Shown in pieces: positions 29,254 through 38,659 of a stretch of DNA of 64,000 bases (its first letter is position 1; every line of letters starts with the position of its first letter). The position numbers were made by a program, and so were the translations under genes. The notes below the pieces were generated by a model, which made no database searches, was not told the origin of the DNA, and worked only from the letters and a program-made list of their open reading frames with translations. The stretch covers positions 1,645 through 65,644 of the forward strand of contig PSPG01000005.1 in NCBI GenBank assembly GCA_003193925.1, given 5' to 3'. The DNA comes from Candidatus Thalassarchaeum betae (GTDB lineage: Archaea; Thermoplasmatota; Poseidoniia; Poseidoniales; Thalassarchaeaceae).

Positions 29254-29342
29254 GCGAGCCCGAAGGTGGGCTATCGTTTGAGTAGTTCCATCACGGGGTC
29301 GAAGCGGCTATTCGCTCAAGCCGCGCGGCTTGGAAGGGCTAC

Positions 29343-30377
29343 ATGGGAGTCGAGTGGGCTGACTTAGCGGGCAGCGACCTGATTGTGGTCGGGATATTGG
29401 TCGCAGTTGCGCTCGCACCCTACGTCTCCGCGGTGCGCGGCGAAACCAGCCTGGCGCTGGCCACCGTGCTCTCGCTGATGCTCGTGACCTTCGTGCAGTT
29501 CGCACATTCGGTAATGACCGGAGTCCCGATCCACTTCGCGTGGATGATCGACCTCTTCGGCATCAAGCCCCACCTCATGGGAGACCCTCTCGAGTCGTAC
29601 AGGATGGTGTCTGCTGCGTGGCTCCACGCCGACTGGGTCCATGTCCTGGGCAACATACTGGTGATCGCATTGGTCGGGGTTCCGCTGGAGCAGAGGCTGG
29701 GCGGACGCAGGTGGATGGCCGTGTACTTCCTCGGGTTCGTCGGAGGCAACGCAGCTTGGATCCTGTCGCATCCCGAGTCGTCGGCTCCGGCCATCGGGGC
29801 CAGTGGCGCTGCATTCGGGCTGCTGGGGGCTTACATGGCCTGCTGGCCCGAGGACAAGATTGAGTTTCCTCTGCTGTTCTTCATCCGGGCTTGGCCGGTC
29901 TGGCTGATCGTCTTCATCAGGCTGGGTCTGGAGGTCTGGCAGATGTATTCGCTACAAGCTGGGACCGCTGGCGAGTCGAACATAGCCCACATGGCCCATG
30001 CCGGCGGCTTCTTCGTGGCGTATCTGCTGGCAAGGCCAATCGCCAGAGGGGCTCCCAGCTCGCTCGACTCGCCGCAGGAATCGGCCACTGGACCGGCGCG
30101 GGCGGAAGCCATCAGGGCACAGGCCAAGGAGAGTATGGGAAGCCTCGATGACGACCCTTGGGCGGCGGTTGAGAAACCGCTGCAGGGCGGGGCTGCTCGA
30201 ATACTGAGGAGGCTGCGAGAGGAGGGCGATGAATTGGAGACCCGCAGAGCCTGGTTAGAGGAGCTCTCCGAGCACACCATCTGCCCTGTCTGCGATGGCG
30301 AGATGATTACCGAGATAAGGGGCGAGAACTGCAGGTTGCGCTGCGCCCTGGTCGGCTCTCACGTCAAGTGGCCCTGA
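29343..30377 (+). CDS. Rhomboid intramembrane serine protease with zinc-ribbon tail
   Basis: 344 residues. The rhomboid core has the catalytic dyad Ser154 (GASGAAFG) and His219 (AHAGGFFVAYL), with HADWVHVLGNILVI containing the conserved HxxxN and LEQRLGGRRW. A cytoplasmic C-terminal extension of about 110 residues ends CPVCDGEMITEIRGENCRLRC, a possible zinc ribbon. Rhomboids cleave single-pass proteins within the membrane. Immediately upstream of the large subtilase, whose C-terminus also carries a zinc ribbon. It is divergent from ccmAB; an AT-rich box GCTATTCG lies about 30 bases before the ATG. Confidence 0.9.
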   Translation: MGVEWADLAGSDLIVVGILVAVALAPYVSAVRGETSLALATVLSLMLVTFVQFAHSVMTGVPIHFAWMIDLFGIKPHLMGDPLESYRMVSAAWLHADWVHVLGNILVIALVGVPLEQRLGGRRWMAVYFLGFVGGNAAWILSHPESSAPAIGASGAAFGLLGAYMACWPEDKIEFPLLFFIRAWPVWLIVFIRLGLEVWQMYSLQAGTAGESNIAHMAHAGGFFVAYLLARPIARGAPSSLDSPQESATGPARAEAIRAQAKESMGSLDDDPWAAVEKPLQGGAARILRRLREEGDELETRRAWLEELSEHTICPVCDGEMITEIRGENCRLRCALVGSHVKWP

Positions 30378-30409
30378 ACGGATGCATCGAGTAATCCCGG
30401 ACAGGTTGG

Positions 30410-30447
30410 GATTATACCCCATCCGAGTTTGGCTCTCAGGGAGAGCC
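30410..30447 (+). promoter_or_regulatory. Subtilase promoter with palindrome abutting the start codon
   Basis: A TATA-like box GATTATACC (30410-30418) predicts initiation near 30440. The bases just before the ATG form GGCTCTC-AGG-GAGAGCC (30431-30447), perfect 7-base arms ending directly at the start codon. Because it would straddle the transcription start, an operator is more plausible than an RNA hairpin. Confidence 0.5.
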
Positions 30448-33400
30448 ATGGTTCTGAGCAGGCACCCGGCAGCCCCTCTGATTGCGGTCGCGCTTCTGCT
30501 CGTCATGGACTTCTCGATGGGTGCAGGCGCCATGATAGCCACCTCCGACATCACTGACGAGGGGGGCGGTAAGGCCCCCCAGTCCAACGCCAACCTCCCT
30601 CCTCCGCTGATGTGCGGCGAAGAGGAATGCCCTCAGAAGGACCGTTCCCCGGGCTTCCCCGCCGGGGATGCCGGATGGCCAGTCGAGGACCCCGGATGGT
30701 GGTTCGGGTACTGGTATGACCTCGACTCGGACGGCATGGACGACCGGTTGCAGCGAATCATCGCGGGAGAGCGGGTTTCTGTCTCCACCACATCGATAAT
30801 CGGTGCTGACGGGCTGCCGACGGTCGCCATAGTGGTCGACTACTCATGGCATCCGGGACCCACCGACATCCAAGCCATCAAGGCGGTCTTGTACGAACAC
30901 GGCTGGAGCGCGCAGGGCTCCTGGTTCGATGTCCTCCACATCCTCGACTCCATCGTCATCGACCATGTCCCTGTGAGTTCGCTGATAGACATCTGGGGTC
31001 TGGAGGGAGTGGTAATGATCGAGGAGCAGAACGTCATAGTGCCACTGCTAGACAAGGCCACTCGCGGCTCGAAGGTCCGTGACTCGGACGTCTTTGACGA
31101 GACGATGCGCGACTTCGGCTACGACGGCTCGGGCGTCGTCATCGCGATCCTAGACTCCGGGGTGGACAACGAGCACTTCTCGCTGGACGACTTCTCGGAC
31201 GACAACAATGACAACGAGAAGGACCCGGATGAGCTGCCTGATCCGAAGTGGATAGCAGGCTGCGATGCGACCTCGTGGAACTCGCAGGACTGCGACGACG
31301 GCGATAACGACCCGGACGACGGTGATGGCCACGGCACTCACGTTGCTGGAATCGCCTTGGGTACCGGGGATGAGCGGAGGATCAACCAGGGCTATGCGCC
31401 CGGCTCCTACCTGGTCGATGTCAAAGTCATGAGCGATGCGGGCGCTACTAATTCCGCTGCAACCCTGAGGGGCATACAATGGGTGATTGACAACGCCGAC
31501 AGAGACTGGGGCAACAACGAGTCCAGCGAGGGCATCGACGTGATGTCGATGTCCTTCGGTGCGGGCAGCGACCCACAGGGCGATGACCCGGGCGACAATG
31601 GCTCCAACGCGGAAGCCAGAGCAGTGGACGAAGCGAGCGATGCAGGAATAGTCTGCATCGCCGCCATCGGCAACGACGGACGTCGCAGGATAACCTCCGT
31701 GGGAGCTGCTGACACCGCCATCACGGTAGGTGCGATCGATGACGAGAACACGATTAAGCGCGGTGATGACATGATTGCCTCCTACTCCAACTCAGGTCCG
31801 AGGGAGGACGACGGAGACGACAACGAATGGGACGAGCTGAAGCCCACCGTCGTCGCGCCCGGATCCAGTATCATGTCCGCTCAGCACGCTGCTTCAAGCA
31901 GCGGTATCCCGGGGGCTCCCAGACCTCTGGCTGAGGACAGTTACACCCAGATGACAGGCACCAGCATGTCGGCTCCGGCTGTAGCCGGGTTCGTCGCCGT
32001 CATGCTGCAGATAGACGATGGTCTCGAGCCGCAGGAGGTCAAGGACCTGTTGCAAAACAACTCGGAGACCCGCGGCTCCCCATCCATGCCGAGCATCACC
32101 GACAAGTGGAACGATCATTACGGATTCGGTATCATTGATGGCAATATGATCCTCGAAGCGATACTCGGAGGAGGGATCGACCCCGATCCGGGTAACGGAA
32201 CTGAGCCGCCCCCACCTGGCTCGGGCGACTGGGTGGTCTTCGAGAATCCCGAGGAGGAATCCTGGTTGGTGGAGGGCGAGACCTACAGCGCTCGAGGCCA
32301 TATCGACGAGGATGCCGAGACCAACGGTACCATCGAGGAGGTCGCGGTCAGGATCTCGTACACTCACAGGCCCGAGGGCGAGCCGAAGAGAGAGGTCGTC
32401 CTGCTCGACTGGCACGCTGCTCAGGGGTCGACCAACTGGACCACTCCGTTCACCCTGCCCGAGTTCACCGAGGACGAGATCAACGTCCTCGAGGTGATCC
32501 TCGAAGCCCAGGCGAGGAACCAGTTCGACCAGTGGAGCGACGTCGCCGAGCAGAAGCACGAGGTCGGGCTGGTCGAGGTCACGATGGGTGGTCCGAGCGG
32601 TCAGAATCCCGTATCTGGGAACGTCAACGTCTACGGGACTTGGGAGTCGGTGAACGGCGGGACCGTCCAATGGAGACTCGGCACCGGTTCATGGGAGACC
32701 GCTCAGACCTTCGGCGGCAGCGGCAGCGGCAATGGCGACTGGTCTGTCACGTGGAACACCGAGGAGATCGGCGACGGCTTCTATAGGCTCTCGGTCAGGA
32801 TGATCAGCGGCGACGGTGTACGCTCCGACGAGGTCCGCAGGACCGTTGAGGTCGACAACGATCCGCCGGCACCCGACCTGATGTTCAGGACTGGACTGTC
32901 GGTCGAGGAGTACGGCATCCCGCTTTCTGAGACCTACGTCAACACATTCCTCGAGATCCGTACCGAGATACGCAACGACGGCGACCTAGCGGCCTCGAAC
33001 CTAGCCATCTCACTCTATGAAGACGGGGCTCGGAAGGACCAGATGGTGCTGCCGAGCATAGACAGCGGTGACATCGTCGAGATAGTGCTGTACTGGAACC
33101 CAGACACTGTAGGCGACAAGGTCGTCATGGTGTCCCTCGACCCCGCCGACACTATCGAGGAGATCGATGAGACCAACAACGAGCAGTCGATCACCTTCCC
33201 AGTTATCCAGAGGCCGCAGGGCATTGACCTTGCCTTCCGCGAGGGCGCTGTTCGCACCGAGCCCACCATCCCGCGCCCGCACGAGCAGTTCCTGATCACC
33301 GCGAGGGTCGACAACCTCGGCTCATCCGATGCGACCAGCGTGGGGGCGATGCTGGAGATCATGACCGAGCTAGGTTGGGAGCTGGTCTCATCGACCGCGA

Positions 33401-35214
33401 TATCGCTGGTCGCCGGTCAGGGCGCATCGCAGATATCGTTCGCCCACCGAGCGAACGAGTCGGGGCCACTAGACGTGCGAATAACCCTCTCAGGCTCGAC
33501 CTTGGCCGACCTCGACTGGAGCAACAACCAAGTCGAGGCCACCATTCTGGTCGACGAGTCGACCCTGTCCGGCGCGAGGGCGATGAACTTCGAATCGGGC
33601 GAGGTCCCGGTGAAGGTCGTCGACCTCGATGACGAGGGGCTCGTCATCACCGAGAAGGACGGCCGGTTGAGGCTGTACAGACTGAACTCAAACCTCGGCA
33701 CTACAGCCTGCACCAATGTGCTGGAGGACGTGTGGTCGGGCGACATCGCGATCTGGAGCACTGAGGACGGGGTGGCCCATGTGGTCTGGACGAGGAGGTT
33801 TCTCGATTCAGAAGGCTACTTCCAGCAGACGCTGAGCTACTCGACGATAGACGCGACCTGCCAGATGACGCCCATTCAGGATCTTATGGATCCGATTCTG
33901 CTGTCTGACGGCAAGTACTGGGGAATCGACGTCGATGTCGATGGCTCGGATGTCTTGGTTGCAGGCTACCATCGTGACCTCTCCACCGGGGGCACATACG
34001 AGGACCTGACCAGCGTCTTCCTGCTCCACGCCGATGCTCCCACCAAGTCCTCGGACTGGGAGTTGACGCCAAACGTGATCGGCGAGATAGACCTCGCCCC
34101 AGGCGCCGACCCCGTGGACGTGGAGTTCGGTGAAGACGATGGCGCTCACCTCCTCTACCAGTCGATCAGAAGCGACTCGACCGGTATTGAGAGGCTTGGA
34201 CTATGGTACGCTCACGGACTCGTGGAGCAGTCCCCATGGGCGTTCAAGAAGGCCATCGGTGACGAGGCCTCACTAGGGTGTATGAAGGTCCTGATCATCG
34301 ACGATGAGGAGCGCATCGTAGCAGCCTGGAGGGAGGGCGACGACCACGAGTCGGATCTGGTGGTGATTGTAACTGACTCGTCGTTTGAAGCCGTCGATAA
34401 CCTCAGTCGCAGATACCCTGCAAGGGGTATTGGCACAATCGAGATGATCGAGGTGGAGCGAGGCGTCCAGGTGTTCTTCGACATGGTCGGGCCGACAGGT
34501 CCGCAAGTCCAGTACGGGATGATAGACGCCGAAGACGGTTGGCTGGGAATCTCAAATCGCCTGAACCTAGGATACCTCTACCTCGTCGACCGGTCCCCTG
34601 ACAGCAGCGAGACCATCATCATCCACACCTCGGCCAGTGGGTGGCAGATCAGGGCCCTGATCGACGACGATTCTGACGGAGGGGGCGGCTCGCTCCTAGA
34701 GCAGGTTCGACACGCGCTGGGACTCGATGAGCAGAACTTCAAGATCCTGCTCGGGGGCTTCGCCATCACCATCCTCGTCCTGTGCGCCATAATCCTGACG
34801 ACCCTCTCCGCCAGAGCAGTCAGGTGGATGAAGGGCCGCAGGAGGACCGAGGCTTCTGGGACGGTGATGCTGGAGGAGGATGTGGTCGACGTCATCGACG
34901 AGGATGACATCGCCGTCACCACCAGTGAGGTGACTGATGCGCAGCTCGTGGAGCTGGTCGACATCAATGAGGGAGCCGGGGATCGACGCGAGCGCAGAGA
35001 GAGAAGGAGCCAGATGGCAGCCGCTCCCGAGCCGCTGCCTCCCGTCCCGGCACCCGACGCTCCAGAGGCACCACCGGAAGGGGCGCTGGTTCCGCCGGAG
35101 TTGCCGCCTCTGAACCGCCCGGTGATGTGCCCCAGTTGCTCAAGCAGGTTCGAGGCCCCCTCCGATGTGAAGATGGCAAAGTGCCCCGTGTGCGACGGGC
35201 GCATCGACCTCTGA
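30448..35214 (+). CDS. Large membrane-anchored subtilisin-like protease
   Basis: 1,588 residues. A signal peptide (LIAVALLLVMDFSMGAGA) and propeptide-like region lead to the S8 peptidase domain with Asp236 (ILDSGVD), His295 (GHGTHVAG) and Ser506 (GTSMSAPAVAG). The catalytic domain carries acidic Asp-rich insertions, likely calcium-binding. Then come beta domains and two CARDB-type domains (FLEIRTEIRNDGDLAASNL; FLITARVDNLGSSDATSV), a further beta-rich domain, a membrane helix near 1431-1455, a charged cytoplasmic tail and a final zinc ribbon (CPSCSSRF...CPVCDG). It probably degrades extracellular protein while tethered. ATG 30448 is chosen over 30382 from the TATA position. Confidence 0.9.
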   Translation: MVLSRHPAAPLIAVALLLVMDFSMGAGAMIATSDITDEGGGKAPQSNANLPPPLMCGEEECPQKDRSPGFPAGDAGWPVEDPGWWFGYWYDLDSDGMDDRLQRIIAGERVSVSTTSIIGADGLPTVAIVVDYSWHPGPTDIQAIKAVLYEHGWSAQGSWFDVLHILDSIVIDHVPVSSLIDIWGLEGVVMIEEQNVIVPLLDKATRGSKVRDSDVFDETMRDFGYDGSGVVIAILDSGVDNEHFSLDDFSDDNNDNEKDPDELPDPKWIAGCDATSWNSQDCDDGDNDPDDGDGHGTHVAGIALGTGDERRINQGYAPGSYLVDVKVMSDAGATNSAATLRGIQWVIDNADRDWGNNESSEGIDVMSMSFGAGSDPQGDDPGDNGSNAEARAVDEASDAGIVCIAAIGNDGRRRITSVGAADTAITVGAIDDENTIKRGDDMIASYSNSGPREDDGDDNEWDELKPTVVAPGSSIMSAQHAASSSGIPGAPRPLAEDSYTQMTGTSMSAPAVAGFVAVMLQIDDGLEPQEVKDLLQNNSETRGSPSMPSITDKWNDHYGFGIIDGNMILEAILGGGIDPDPGNGTEPPPPGSGDWVVFENPEEESWLVEGETYSARGHIDEDAETNGTIEEVAVRISYTHRPEGEPKREVVLLDWHAAQGSTNWTTPFTLPEFTEDEINVLEVILEAQARNQFDQWSDVAEQKHEVGLVEVTMGGPSGQNPVSGNVNVYGTWESVNGGTVQWRLGTGSWETAQTFGGSGSGNGDWSVTWNTEEIGDGFYRLSVRMISGDGVRSDEVRRTVEVDNDPPAPDLMFRTGLSVEEYGIPLSETYVNTFLEIRTEIRNDGDLAASNLAISLYEDGARKDQMVLPSIDSGDIVEIVLYWNPDTVGDKVVMVSLDPADTIEEIDETNNEQSITFPVIQRPQGIDLAFREGAVRTEPTIPRPHEQFLITARVDNLGSSDATSVGAMLEIMTELGWELVSSTAISLVAGQGASQISFAHRANESGPLDVRITLSGSTLADLDWSNNQVEATILVDESTLSGARAMNFESGEVPVKVVDLDDEGLVITEKDGRLRLYRLNSNLGTTACTNVLEDVWSGDIAIWSTEDGVAHVVWTRRFLDSEGYFQQTLSYSTIDATCQMTPIQDLMDPILLSDGKYWGIDVDVDGSDVLVAGYHRDLSTGGTYEDLTSVFLLHADAPTKSSDWELTPNVIGEIDLAPGADPVDVEFGEDDGAHLLYQSIRSDSTGIERLGLWYAHGLVEQSPWAFKKAIGDEASLGCMKVLIIDDEERIVAAWREGDDHESDLVVIVTDSSFEAVDNLSRRYPARGIGTIEMIEVERGVQVFFDMVGPTGPQVQYGMIDAEDGWLGISNRLNLGYLYLVDRSPDSSETIIIHTSASGWQIRALIDDDSDGGGGSLLEQVRHALGLDEQNFKILLGGFAITILVLCAIILTTLSARAVRWMKGRRRTEASGTVMLEEDVVDVIDEDDIAVTTSEVTDAQLVELVDINEGAGDRRERRERRSQMAAAPEPLPPVPAPDAPEAPPEGALVPPELPPLNRPVMCPSCSSRFEAPSDVKMAKCPVCDGRIDL

Positions 35215-35223
35215 GGTACTTCT

Positions 35224-35865
35224 GTGACACTGTTGCTTCTCGCCTCGGCTTCCCAACGGAGGCACTCCTGGCTCAGTGACAGACTGGATGGGACCGGCAC
35301 GAGAATCACAACCCGGCCCCTTGTCTCCGCGGAGCCGGGGCCCGGTGCAGGCTTGGAGGTCGGAGTGCAGGCTGAGGCCACTTGCCTCGCTAAAGCCGAG
35401 GCGGCTGCCATGGAGATGACCCTGTCTGGCGACTCGGGTTTCGACCTAGTCGTGGTCGCCGACACCCTAGTCGAGGATCCAGAGGACCCGCTGGTGGCAA
35501 TGGGCAAGCCAGATGACGTGGTCGCTGCGGCAGCGATGCTCCTGAGGCTCTCAGGCCGCAGGCATCGCGTGTGGTCCTCCACCGCCCTCCTGTACCCGCC
35601 GGACGGGCAGCGCGAGGGGACTGAGATGCTGCACAGGGGCTGGAGCGCAGACGTCTGGACGGATTCCGCGCTGGTCGAGTTCGAGGAGCTGAGCGAGGAC
35701 CAGCTGGTCGAGCTGGTTCGCAGTGAGTCGTGGCTTGGCAAGGCGGGAGCGTACGACCTCGCGGGCCGAGCCAGCCAGCATGCCAGACTCATCGAGGGCT
35801 CCGAGGTAACTGTTCTCGGCTTCGCTACCTCGGCGATGGACGCACTGCTCGGGTTGCTCGACTAG
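35224..35865 (+). CDS. Maf-like nucleotide pyrophosphatase
   Basis: 213 residues. The Maf pattern is LLLASASQRRHSWL at the N-terminus, VVVADTLV, GKPDDVVAAAAMLLRLSG, and ESWLGKAGAYDLAGRA. Maf proteins hydrolyse (d)NTPs, often modified pyrimidine nucleotides or dTTP/UTP, cleaning the nucleotide pool. GTG start at 35224 with GAGGT upstream, nine bases after the subtilase. The insertion between ASASQRR and VVVADT is shorter than usual and the EPG-rich loop is unusual. The last four bases overlap the convergent NifU-like gene. Confidence 0.85.
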   Translation: MTLLLLASASQRRHSWLSDRLDGTGTRITTRPLVSAEPGPGAGLEVGVQAEATCLAKAEAAAMEMTLSGDSGFDLVVVADTLVEDPEDPLVAMGKPDDVVAAAAMLLRLSGRRHRVWSSTALLYPPDGQREGTEMLHRGWSADVWTDSALVEFEELSEDQLVELVRSESWLGKAGAYDLAGRASQHARLIEGSEVTVLGFATSAMDALLGLLD

Positions 35866-36359
35866 ACGAACACGACGCCGCCGTGCTTGAGCACGAAGTC
35901 GCGCTGGAGCTCGTCGAACCACTCCAGCATAGCCACGGTGAAGCGCACGGCGATGACCTCTTGGTCCATCAGAAGGTCGTCTTGGATCCCTTTGAGCGTG
36001 CCGGGGGCAGCGCCGCAGGACACGCAAGCGCCATCCAAGTCTAGAATCAGCGACAGTGCCGAGCCCCCGCTGTGCATCTCCTCGATATCCGCCCCGGTGA
36101 CCACCAGACCTCCGCCGTGGCCGTCCAGAGCGGCCCTCACCGGACCTAGCCTGGCCATCAGTGCCGGCACCAAGTCGGAGTTGTCGCTCTCGACCAGTTC
36201 GACCAGAGAGAGCGCCTCGAGACGAGCGATCTCAACTGGGTCGTGAGCCTCGGTCACCCTCCTCTCGGCCTCCTTCTGCATCCCAGCCTTAATCTGAGCC
36301 CGATAGGTCTCCTCAAGGCTGTCAGACAGGGGCTGGGAGCCATCTTCGCCTAACTTCAT
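35862..36359 (-). CDS. NifU C-terminal domain Fe-S scaffold protein
   Basis: 165 residues. The N-terminal half is helical without a recognised domain. The C-terminal half is a NifU/Nfu domain: LGPVRAALDGHGGGLVVTGAD, then LDGACVSCGAAPGTLKGIQDDL with the CxxC that carries a transient [4Fe-4S] cluster. It is divergent from sufCBD across a 96-base spacer holding a DtxR-type palindrome, so it likely works with that system. ATG 36359 is chosen because an AT-rich box (CCTAAAATC on this strand) lies about 27 bases upstream; a GTG at 36365 is also in frame. Confidence 0.85.
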   Translation of the reverse strand: MKLGEDGSQPLSDSLEETYRAQIKAGMQKEAERRVTEAHDPVEIARLEALSLVELVESDNSDLVPALMARLGPVRAALDGHGGGLVVTGADIEEMHSGGSALSLILDLDGACVSCGAAPGTLKGIQDDLLMDQEVIAVRFTVAMLEWFDELQRDFVLKHGGVVFV

Positions 36360-36384
36360 CACCACGCCGAGGTGGTAATCTGAT

Positions 36385-36400
36385 TTTAGGGTGACCTAAA
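36385..36400. promoter_or_regulatory. DtxR/IdeR-like operator between nfu and suf
   Basis: TTTAGG-GTGA-CCTAAA: perfect 6-base arms around a 4-base centre, resembling the TTAGG...CCTAA half-sites of DtxR/IdeR/SirR metalloregulators. It overlaps the predicted TATA box of the NifU-like gene and lies about 56 bases before sufC, so iron-dependent control of both directions is plausible. Confidence 0.55.
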
Positions 36401-36455
36401 CTCAAAGCAGACGTTCAAAAGGGACCTAGTTTGGCTCAGTGACGAGGGACACAGT

Positions 36456-37232
36456 GTGAGTCGTGACGCTCCCCTACTGGAGATTCGAAACCTGCATGCT
36501 GGAATCGACGATACGCCGATTCTCAAGGGCGTCGACATCACGATAAATCCGGGTGAGATCCATGCCATAATGGGACGAAACGGGAGCGGCAAGACAACCG
36601 CCGCGAACATCATCATGGGGCACCCAGACTACAAGGTCGAGAAGGGGGATGTGCTGCTCTCCGGAGAGGACCTGCTGGAGCTCGAGCCGTGGGAGAGAGC
36701 ACGCAAGGGCGTATTCCTCTGCTTCCAGTACCCACAGGCCGTCCCGGGACTGCAGGTCGGTAACTTCCTCAGGAAGTCCCTTGCCAGCATCAAGGGCGAG
36801 GAAGCCGCCAAGGGCACGAAGTTCAGAAAAACCCTGAAGGATGCCATGGAGGCTCTCGACATTCCTCGCAGCTTCCTCTCGAGGTACGTCAACGACGGTT
36901 TCAGCGGAGGTGAGAAGAAGCGCTTCGAGATCCTCCAACTGCTCATCCTGCAACCGAAGCTGGCAGTGTTGGATGAGACCGACAGCGGCCTTGACATAGA
37001 TGGCATCAGAATCGTCGCTGCCGGAATCAATTCGGCCATCAGGGGGACTGACTCAGGAGCCCTGATCATCACCCACTACTCAAGAATCCTCGAATACGTC
37101 CAGCCGGACAAGGTCCACGTTCTGATGGGAGGTCGGATAGTTGCTACAGGAGGCCCTGAACTCGCCATAAAACTAGAAGAACGAGGATACGAGTGGTTGG
37201 ACTCGAAGGCGGAGGCGGAGGGACTAGCATGA
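36456..37232 (+). CDS. sufC: SufC Fe-S cluster assembly ATPase
   Basis: 258 residues. ABC-type ATPase with Walker [14 protein letters not shown], the SufC-specific signature [16 protein letters not shown] and Walker [16 protein letters not shown], followed by the H-loop IITHYSRIL. SufC energises the SufBC2D scaffold for cluster assembly. The GTG start at 36456 lies about 26 bases after a weak AT box (CCTAGTTTGG), suggesting a leaderless transcript. The stop overlaps the sufB start in ATGA. Confidence 0.96.
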   Translation: MSRDAPLLEIRNLHAGIDDTPILKGVDITINPGEIHAIMGRNGSGKTTAANIIMGHPDYKVEKGDVLLSGEDLLELEPWERARKGVFLCFQYPQAVPGLQVGNFLRKSLASIKGEEAAKGTKFRKTLKDAMEALDIPRSFLSRYVNDGFSGGEKKRFEILQLLILQPKLAVLDETDSGLDIDGIRIVAAGINSAIRGTDSGALIITHYSRILEYVQPDKVHVLMGGRIVATGGPELAIKLEERGYEWLDSKAEAEGLA

Positions 37233-38644
37233 TGCCATCCAACCAGGAAGCACGGGAGACCGTCGGGGACTACAAGGCCGGATGGCACGATCCGGAGGAC
37301 TCCACCATCCGCTTCGACTTCGGGCTCTCCGAGCAGGTCGTCAGGGACATCTCGGCCATCAAGGAAGAGCCGCAGTGGATGACCGACATCCGCGTCAAGG
37401 CGTACCACCACTTCATGGAGCGCCCGATGCCCACATGGGGTTCCACCGAGTTGCTCAACTCGATCGAGTTCGACAAGATCTGCTACTTCCTGCGCTCGGG
37501 CGAGGGCACTGAGACGGACTGGGATGACGTTCCAGAGGACATCCGCAACACCTTCAACAGACTAGGCATACCCGAGGCCGAGCAGAAGTGGCTCTCGGGA
37601 GTGACAGCCCAGTACGAGTCGGAGGCCGTCTACCACAGCATCCGCGACGACCTCGAGGAGCAGGGTGTCATCTTCCTCGACATGGATAGCGGTCTGCGCG
37701 AGTACCCTGACATCGTGAAGAAATACTTCTGCAGCCTCATCCCATACCAGGACAACAAGTTCAGCGCGCTCAACACCGCCGTATGGTCGGGAGGCTCGTT
37801 CATCTACGTCCCCAAGGGGGTCCACGTCGAGATGCCGGTGCAGGCCTACTTCCGCATCAACGCCAAGAACATGGGTCAGTTCGAACGCACGCTTATCATC
37901 GCCGACGAAGACTCATCGATTCACTACGTCGAGGGCTGCACCGCCCCGACCTACTCAACCGATTCGCTGCACAGCGCCGTCGTTGAGCTATTCGCGCTGC
38001 CCGGCGCATACATCCGCTACACCACGATCCAGAACTGGTCGAACAACGTCTACAACCTAGTCACCAAGCGCGGCATCGCACACGAGAACTCGACCATCGA
38101 ATGGGTCGACGGCAACATCGGATCGAAGTTGACGATGAAGTACCCCGCAGTGATCCTCAAGGGCGAAGGCTCGCACGCGGAAGTCATCTCTGTAGCCTAC
38201 GCCGGCGAAGGAATGCGTCAGGACGCCGGAGCGAAGGTGCATCATCTGGCGTCGAACACCACCAGCAAGATCCTCTCCAAGAGCATCAGCAAGGACGGCG
38301 GCCGCGGAAGCTACCGGGGCATGGTGACGGTGAGCAAGAAGGCAGACAACTGCAAGGTGAGCGTCGTCTGTGACGCACTCATTCTCGACGGGCAAAGCCG
38401 CTCCGACACCTATCCCACGATGGAGATCAAGAACCCCTCGTGCCGCTGCGAACACGAAGCATCGGTCAGCAAGGTGAGCGACGACCAGTTGTTCTACCTG
38501 ATGAGCCGCGGGCACACAGAAGACAAGGCGCTGGCACTGATCGTCAATGGATTCTTCGAGCCATTCGTCCGCGAACTGCCGATGGAATACGCCGTCGAGC
38601 TCAACCAGCTGATGGCCCTCGAGATGGAAGGCAGTATAGGCTGA
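37229..38644 (+). CDS. sufB: SufB Fe-S cluster scaffold
   Basis: 471 residues. SufB core features: [74 protein letters not shown], and the C-terminal [20 protein letters not shown]. It forms the complex with SufC and SufD on which [4Fe-4S] clusters are built. ATG 37229 overlaps the sufC stop and has GGAGGGA upstream; the in-frame ATG-ATG leaves a one-codon ambiguity. Confidence 0.96.
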   Translation: MMPSNQEARETVGDYKAGWHDPEDSTIRFDFGLSEQVVRDISAIKEEPQWMTDIRVKAYHHFMERPMPTWGSTELLNSIEFDKICYFLRSGEGTETDWDDVPEDIRNTFNRLGIPEAEQKWLSGVTAQYESEAVYHSIRDDLEEQGVIFLDMDSGLREYPDIVKKYFCSLIPYQDNKFSALNTAVWSGGSFIYVPKGVHVEMPVQAYFRINAKNMGQFERTLIIADEDSSIHYVEGCTAPTYSTDSLHSAVVELFALPGAYIRYTTIQNWSNNVYNLVTKRGIAHENSTIEWVDGNIGSKLTMKYPAVILKGEGSHAEVISVAYAGEGMRQDAGAKVHHLASNTTSKILSKSISKDGGRGSYRGMVTVSKKADNCKVSVVCDALILDGQSRSDTYPTMEIKNPSCRCEHEASVSKVSDDQLFYLMSRGHTEDKALALIVNGFFEPFVRELPMEYAVELNQLMALEMEGSIG

Positions 38645-38659
38645 TGGCGGGGTGAGCCA

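Noticed and set aside
34578-35792. 404-codon minus-strand frame across the subtilase end and maf
   Set aside because: Serine-rich antisense shadow spanning two well-supported genes.
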